From: Przewalskia tangutica
Lineage: Eukaryota; Streptophyta; Magnoliopsida; Solanales; Solanaceae
Direction: 5' to 3'
Assembly: GCA_029844215.1 (NCBI GenBank)
Contig: CM056725.1
Span: 54,225,609 to 54,289,608, forward strand
DNA length: 64,000 bases
A model generated the notes under the pieces. That model worked only from the letters and a program-made list of their open reading frames with translations, was not told the origin of the DNA and did not search any database. Both the position numbers and the translations under genes were made by a program. Below, piece by piece: positions 57,962-64,000 of this stretch (within the stretch, counting starts at the first letter, position 1; the number at the start of each line of letters is the position of its first letter).

Positions 57962-58679
57962 ATGCCTTCAAGAAGGGCAACAGCCGCCCAGAAGGGAAAA
58001 GGAGTAGCAGGAGCTACTAGTCAGACTCAGAGAGTTGATAGGGCTTATGCCTGTGGTATACCGAATGTTGTTCGCATGGCGAGTTCTTCTGCGCTGTTTT
58101 GAGGCCCCAAAGACTGAGCCTCCGATTTCGATTAGGAGAAGACTATAGGGTCATAAGGGAAGCAGTTATGTTATTGACCAAGATAGCGGTGCTACAGTTT
58201 CATCAGCAGGAGGTTATTCGGCCAGTACAGACAGGTGTACAGAGGGTAGAGGGCCAACGCGGAGATCAGCGTAAGAGGGCTAGACCGGTTGGTTATCCCG
58301 GTGAGTTTTTGGACGAGCAGCCTCAGCAGCGAGTGAGATATTTGTCCCAGCCTACCCAGTACATACCCCCGCAGCTCACAGGTGGGAGATTTGACTCCAC
58401 AAGGTATTTAGGAGCCGGTCCAAGCTCCAGGGGTCGAGGTTCTCAAAGGAGCAGAGGATTTTCTCAGTCGAGGCCACATATTCCTCAGTGTTTCCATTGT
58501 AGTAAGCGTCATTTGGGGAAATGCCGTCATGGCACAGGTGTTTGTTATTATTGTGACCGTCCGGGCCACAAGAAGTGGGAACGTCCTGTTAGAAAGAGCA
58601 CTGGTAAGGTGGCTCAGCCAGTCGTGGTAGAAGTCAGGGTGGAGTTTATGGTTCTGGCGGTCCTTCGAACCGCGTAGAT
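57962..58679 (+). pseudogene. G2 gag, shortened type, with two zinc knuckles
   Basis: ATGCCTTCAAGAAGGGC (MPSRRATAAQKGKG) runs 48 codons to a stop near 58107. A second frame, open from 58099 to 58677 (192 residues), holds EDYRVIREA, a FHQQEVIRPVQTGVQR helix-like stretch, a Gln/Arg-rich part (DEQPQQRVR) and GPSSRGRGSQRSRGF. Two zinc knuckles follow: CFHCSKRHLGKC (Cys-X2-Cys-X3-His-X3-Cys) and CYYCDRPGHKKWER, where the last Cys is Arg. The large structural core of other Gags is absent in both G1 and G2. The frame ends at LRTA just before the usual gag-protease junction. It is the least damaged gag piece in the window. Confidence 0.8.
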
Positions 58680-59612
58680 GACGTGACTACGGGACAGGAT
58701 CAGGAGGCGACATCGCATGGGGTTACAGGTATATTTCGATTCTTTTGAATCATACGTAAATTGATAGGTTCAGATTTCGCCCTAACATATATGTTTTCCA
58801 TGTGTTGCTAGCAGTTGTAAGTGATAGTACCCCAGAGGTAGGGATACTTTGATTAGTAAAGTAAAAAGTTAAGAATGTTGACAAGAATGATAAGTGAACT
58901 GAGACTATAGTTGTGTAGAGTTCACAAGTTGTAATTACCCCGTAACAGTGTAAGACCGATAGGGAAGGATGTACAGTAGAAATACTTTGGCTTATGTGAC
59001 GAACCTCTAGTGAATGGGAGGATAGGGTGAGAAGTACCTTGAGATAAGAGAGAGATTTATTTCAGACTAAGAATAAGAGGTTAAGTGTGACGATGGGTCG
59101 GGTTGTGGACTCATTTCGGGTCAACCGGTAGTATGGAATGGGGTGATGTCAGTTAGAAATGGTCCTGTTATGTGATAGGGTCACGAGGATGCCAGGCCCA
59201 AGTTTAGTTAATCATTGTACGAGTTTGTGGACGCGTTCCAATGGAATCAGGTCGTAAGGACCGAGAAGAGCCTTAACGGGAATGTAAGTAGCAATATGGC
59301 CAAGTTTGGATAGTAAATCCAAGGATTGGGGAACAAAAACAATATTGAGATGTTGTACGTTTACTAATTAAGTTTGGAAGTACGAGAAAATATGACAAGT
59401 AAGGAAAGAAAGAAACCTTTAAGGATCCCGTGTTTGAGAAGACTGTAACCTTCGAGTTTTGTGAGAAGGGACCACGGACGGAAGGTCCATTGTAATGTTT
59501 ACGTATGTTATGTGGTGGCCATGTGTGGCATCGTTGGTCTTGTGCAGTTTTGATTGTTAGGCATAGTATAGAGTTTATGCCGAAGTTTGTATAGCATGAC
59601 AACCGACTAAGA
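58680..59612 (+). other. G2 post-gag non-coding region with shared module
   Basis: No protease, RT or integrase similarity. The module common to E4 and E5 is at 59096-59225 (GGGTCGGGTTG; core AGGGTCACGAGGATGCC, GCCCAAGTTTAGTTAATC, TGTACGAGTTTGTGG). The last 100 bp before the polypurine tract resemble the post-pol region of E1 (GTGTGGCAT). Confidence 0.78.
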
Positions 59613-59647
59613 GCATTCGGGGACGAATGTTTCTAAGGGGGGAAGAA
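59613..59647 (+). promoter_or_regulatory. G2 polypurine tract with upstream hairpin
   Basis: GCATTCGGGGACGAATGT (arms CATTCG and CGAATG) precedes TTCTAAGGGGGGAAGAA at the LTR border. Confidence 0.85.
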
Positions 59648-61936
59648 TGTTACACCCCGTAAGTCCAGGACATGTATAAGAGAATGTACGTAAGGAATCA
59701 AGACTTGGAAATTGGTACGAAAGGAAGAATTGTTTTTCCGACGGAAAATCTTCCGAACGTCGGAAAGGAAAAATGTTCGTTGTTGAGAATTGGATTCTCA
59801 AAATGCATTATTTGAAGAGTATGGAACTTATTAACATTTTGGAAATTTACTTTTACAGATTTGGTCATGTGGGGCCCACCCGAGGAATTTTACGTTTTGT
59901 GGGGCCCACGAGGTTCTGAATTTTATGGACGAATGAGAGGGCGACACGTGGCACCCCCACATGTGGTCTTGGACGAAATTTAGGGAGGGTAAAATGGTCA
60001 TTGACCATCTTGGAAGATAAGTCTTGCAAGCTTGATATATTTGACCAAAGTCAACTTGCCACTTGGGCTTAATCCTAGTGAAACTCATCCTAGCCACTCA
60101 AGTGTTGCAATCTAAACCCTCCATTGTGTTTTATATACTACCCTAGTGCAAGACCAAGTCTTCAACACTTAGAAAAAATTAGAGAAACTCTTGTGCTTCA
60201 CATACACCTCTCGTGTTTGGCTATAGTCCCACTAGAAAAAATTGTAGTTTTGATCCATTAGCCACAAGACTTTAACCCAATGTCTCTAAGGGTATTGTAA
60301 GGATATCTCAATAGAAAGATTTCGGAAAAACGGCGTTTTCGTATTAGTCGCAAGGCGGAAACTTAAGGAATTCTTCAACTTTGAAGTTGGAACTTGAAGA
60401 TGGGTTCTTCATAGGCTTCTAAGCAGTGCTTGGAGCGGATTGGAACATAAGGAAAGGAGCTAAGAATTGCTAAGGCGCGACTTTGAATCTTGGAATTTTT
60501 AAGGGCTTATAAAGGTATAAATTTTGTCGTTTTAGTAGTTAAGACTTACTTATTGTTGTAGCTATGGATATTAGCAAGTATGAGTTATATAGTATGAAGT
60601 TTGATAAGTATTTTGGCTATTGGAACCCTAATCCGAAAACTAGCATGTTTAGCCTTAAGATTAGAATTCAAGTTGATTATTGGTTTAAGTTGTCGCATGT
60701 TGTATAAAGAAGGAAATTGTAGTTGTTTATGACTATATAACATGTTAGACCTTAGAACTTGGAATTGGAAAATAATTGGAAAAGACTTAGTGTTGTTGGT
60801 TATTGTTGGCCGAGAATGGCTAGTGAGTATTAATCTACTTGGTATGAATTGTGGGGCGGAATTTTACACGTATTGTAAGGCGTGTAATCCCCTTTGTTTG
60901 GTTGTTGTTTGGAGCCTTAAATGTGGCGTGTTGGTTATTGTATTCGGCCTTGAAAAAGGTGGCAAGTGAGTAGAAACAAAGGAAGTGCTGCCCGATTTTC
61001 CGTAGAATTAGAGACCGTATACTTAGTATTATTCTACGTTAGAGACTAGAAGTTGATAGTCTTGTTGTGACCATTATAGGTTGACACTTCTACGTACGGC
61101 GTATTCGGCTTAGCTTGTGGATTTAGCCGAAAAGGTATGTGAACTATCTCCTCTTCTAGCATGATTCCTTAAGATAAAGAAAGTATGTCCTCCTCCTTAA
61201 ATGATCCATTCCTTGGTTGTATTTGGATTGCCTAAGATAGAATTTGTTCTATGTAATTCCTTTATTGTACTTTGATGTTTAAATTGTAAGTTGTATAATC
61301 CATTGCCTTAGTGAAGTTGAATTCTTAAAAGTGAAAGTATTTTACTTAAAGTACATGGAGTCTTGAAAAGGAAGTGGTTTCCAAATATTTTGGCTAGTGT
61401 CCTAGTTCCAAAACCTAAGGGTTGTTGTAATGACTTTAGAGGAGTCAAAGGAGTGATTTACTTAATTGTTTTAAGAGAGGAGAAATGACATGATTTAAGA
61501 GAAGTAACTTGTTTTAAAGGTGTGAGTTACTTGAGGTTTAAAAGTAGAAGAAACTTGTTTTCTAAATATTAAGAGACTTGAAGTATTTTGAAAGTTAAGA
61601 AACTTGATTTATAAGTATTTGATACTTGGTTTTAAGTATAAGTCTCTTGGTTATAAAAGGAATGGATATGTCTAAAACCATAAAGGGTTATAACGGCTTT
61701 ATGGGAAGTTGGTTATAACGGCTTTATGGAAGGTTAAGAAAGTTGTCTATTTTGATTAATGGGCATAATTTGCCTAGTTTGTGAAAAATTTGAAGTTACT
61801 TGATTTCAAGCTTTGAAATGAGTTTCCTAAAAGTATAGTATCTTACTTTGAAAAATAGACACACCTTGATACTACGGGTGTTAGTATCTTGGGGTTTTAC
61901 ATAAAAAGGAGTCTTTTGAAAAGAATGTACGTACGT

Positions 61937-62416
61937 AGTACTTTGGCTTGTTTAATTGAGAATTATTCTATGTATGCCTTGATAAGTACTTTGGCTTGTT
62001 TGATTGAGAATTATTCTATGTATGCCTTGATAAGTACTTTGGCTTGTTTAATTGAGAATTATTCTATGTATGCCTTGATAAGTACTTTGGCTTGTTTAAT
62101 TGAGAATTATTCTATGTATGCCTTGATAAGTACTTTGGCTTGTTTAATTGAGAATTATTCTATGTATGCCTTGATAAGTACTTTGGCTTGTTTGATTGAG
62201 AATTATTGTATGTATGCCTTGATAAGTACTTTGGCTTGTTTAATTGAGAATTATTCTATGTATGCCTTGATAAGTACTTTGGCTTGTTTAATTGAGAATT
62301 ATTCTATGTATGCCTTGATATGTACTTTGTCTTGTTTAATTGAGAATTATTCTATGTATGCCTTGATAAGTACTTTGGCTTGTTTAGTTGAGAATTGCCA
62401 ATGTGTGCTGGTGATA
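61937..62416 (+). repeat. 48-bp minisatellite, ten copies
   Basis: AGTACTTTGGCTTGTTTAAT and GAGAATTATTCTATGTATGC recur ten times at 48 bp, the last partial. Units are nearly identical, with a few single changes (units 2, 6, 8, 9), a sign of recent expansion. Because 48 is a multiple of three the array is open in one frame; it is not a gene. Confidence 0.92.
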
Positions 62417-62529
62417 GCATTTGAGTACAAGTATTATGTTTTATTACGTTGCCGCGACTCTCGGTTGGAGTGTCGGCTGCCTTGTTGTAAGTTTAATTGG
62501 ACGTACCGACAGTGAGGTGGGATTCCACG

Positions 62530-62960
62530 GGTATGCTTCTATTATTTGTGTTACCCTATGGTCATGCTTATACGATGTGGGATTCCGGGGCATGCGACCA
62601 CGAGGGATACTCTTTGGACATGCTTATACGATGTGGGATTCCGGGGCATGTGACCACGAGCCCGTTAGATTCCTGATTTGTTTGTGTTACCCTACGGTCA
62701 TGCTTCTTCGATGTGGGATGCCGGGGCATGCGACCTCGAGGGATACCCTATGGTCATGCTTATACGATGTGGGATGCCGGGGCATGCGACCACGAGGATA
62801 CCTCGACACGCTTATACGATGGGATTCCGGCACGTGACCAGGAGCGGGTTTGATTCCCGGATTTGTTTGTATACCCCATGGTCATGCTTATACGATGTGG
62901 GATTCCGGGGCATGCGACCACGAGGGATACTCCTTGGATATGCTTATTGGTGTTATATTA
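62530..62960 (+). repeat. ~56-bp minisatellite, about six copies
   Basis: CATGCTTATACGATGTGGGA, TTCCGGGGCATGCGACCACG and AGGGATACTC form a ~56-bp unit; two units (near 62660 and 62850) carry an extra ~24 bp with GATTTGTTTGTGTTACCC or similar. One unit near 62810 has lost several bases at CGGGG and CATG. Confidence 0.85.
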
Positions 62961-63619
62961 TATCATGGACTGCCGGCAGTGAGGAAGGATTCCACGGGCA
63001 TGATTGATATTATGGGCGTGAGACCCATAGTTATATTTGAATAGTGACTTTGAGGGCATGCGTCCCTGACTTGATATAACTGCTTATGTATTGTGTACTG
63101 TAGGTTGGCTATCATACGTGTCTCCTGTTTTGTTTAGACTGTTATGATTTCATTACAGTACTTACTGTTTCACATACTTGGTACATTCTTCGTACTGACC
63201 TCCTTCGGGGGGCTGCGTTCATGCCGCAGGTTTAGGTACGCTGTTTGGTGATCTGCAGGTGTAGGACCCTGCTCAGCGTTTTTGAATAGCTCCTTCTGTT
63301 CGGGAGTTTATCTTTTTGGTATAAGTTCCTTCAGTACAGGCTTTTGTACAGTTATGGGTACGGCGGGGCCTTGTCCCGTCATAGTTCAGTATAACTCTTA
63401 GAGGTCTGTATTCATATGTGGGATTGGACTCATGTACGGTGTAGTGTCTTTTGTTATGTATATTATGGCAGCCTTGTCGGCTTTGCCCTTGCAAGTATGT
63501 TGGTTTTTAAAAAAAAAAAAAAAGGGTGTTATTTAGTTTCCGCAGTTTACTTAGTTGTTAAGGTAGAAGGGTGCCCAGGTAGGGCACCAGTCATGGGCCC
63601 GGGGTTCGGGGCGTGACAC

Positions 63620-64000
63620 TTACGACAGAGACGGTGGTTAGAGCTGCTCAAGGATTACGATGTCGACATCCTGTACCACCCAGGGAAGGCTAATGTTGTG
63701 GCAGATGCCCTTAGTCGTAGGTCGATGGGGAGTCTATCAGATGTACAGCCAGAGAGGAGGGGCATGGTTCGCGAGTTGCATCAGCTAGCGAGCCTTGGAG
63801 TCCGATTAATTGATTCTGATAGCAGTGGGGTTCGAGTTCGAGAGGTTGCCAAGTCTTCCATCGTCGAGGAGGTGAAGAGGCAACAGTTTGAGGATCCGGT
63901 TTTGACGCGGTACCGTGATACGGCTCTTCGTGAGGGGAAGGGTCCTTTTGAGGTAGCACTTGATGGGGTGCTAAGGTTTGAGGGCAGGTTGTGTGTTCCA
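63620..64000 (+). CDS. E9 pol fragment: RNase H end to integrase N-terminus, open
   Basis: A frame of 127 codons without a stop runs from the G2 junction to the window edge. It reads LRQRRWLELLKDYDVDILYH, then PGKANVVADALSRRS (end of RNase H), the linker LHQLASLGVRLIDSDSSGVR, and DPVLTRYRDTALREGKGPF up to LRFEGRLCVP just before the zinc-binding domain of integrase. It matches E3 and E2 but without their breaks, so E9 may be the least damaged autonomous copy. It was split by G2 at TTAC within the RNase H coding part; the other half is not in the window. Confidence 0.88.

Larger units (their letters stand above)
59648..63618 (+). repeat. G2 3' LTR, complete
   Basis: At 3971 bp it is the longest LTR here, from TGTTACACCCCGTAAGTCC to GGGGCGTGACA. 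G-box CACGTG is at 59945-59950, with a TATATA candidate at about 60132. The two minisatellites are at 61937 and 62530, and the hairpin group at 63199-63588, including the perfect GGTGCCC/GGGCACC pair (63570-63588). The right flank CTTAC lies in E9 pol. Confidence 0.92.

Noticed and set aside
61889..62515. 208-codon open frame
   Set aside because: It is made by ten 48-bp repeats; a unit divisible by three stays open by chance. No family resemblance and it lies inside an LTR.

Overview
This 64 kb window is plant nuclear DNA made almost wholly of nested long-terminal-repeat (LTR) retrotransposons. Every coding piece I can identify belongs to Ty3/gypsy chromoviruses. The pol order is protease, reverse transcriptase, RNase H, integrase, chromodomain. 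Primer sites match initiator tRNA-Met and the LTRs are 2.3-4 kb, which fits the Tekay/Del lineage. The host is a flowering plant, probably a eudicot; I cannot place it further. I see no host gene, tRNA or rRNA.

Names used here: E1-E9 are chromovirus copies, G1 and G2 are copies of a second, longer-LTR family. Left part (1-13.6 kb): LTR fragments in both orientations (1-3660), a truncated minus-strand element E6 (3661-10794), then the 5' LTR and gag start of G1. Left nest (13.6-39.1 kb): G1 gag is cut by a minus LTR (E7), which is cut by minus element E2. The E2 3' LTR is split by E1 (15682-25369), a complete element with target duplication TTTAA. E2 RT is split by E3 (plus, from 29969), whose integrase is cut by a minus LTR (E8). 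The right halves of E7, E2, E3 and G1 never appear, so about 39.07 kb is a rearrangement or assembly joint. Right nest (39.1-64 kb): chromovirus E9 (visible 63620-64000) was hit by G2; the G2 leader was hit by minus element E4; the E4 3' LTR was hit by E5 (40856-50122, duplication AAAAC).

E4, E5 and G2 carry gag but no pol. They share the same gag/non-coding boundary and a common non-coding module, so they look like a lineage of gag-only parasites that depend on pol from relatives such as E1-E3. Nearly all reading frames are broken. The best preserved are the E1 integrase core, the E3 RT/RNase H (catalytic Asp changed to His), the E2 integrase C-terminus plus chromodomain, and the E9 fragment.

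The most interesting signal is in the RNA leader. 44-46 nt after the primer-binding site of all six visible leaders lies a hairpin with a 13-nt stem and an 8-nt loop ending in a self-complementary hexamer, GTGCAC in four copies and GCGCGC in two. One stem pair appears as G-C, G-U and A-U in different elements. This looks like a kissing-loop RNA dimerisation site. Other conserved structures are a run of hairpins near the LTR 3' end, a hairpin just before the polypurine tract, a palindromic G-box in the LTR promoter region, and lineage-specific minisatellites inside the LTRs. Many differences between LTR pairs fall at CAG, CTG and CCGG sites as small indels, which suggests that part of the apparent decay is base-calling error at methylated cytosines.
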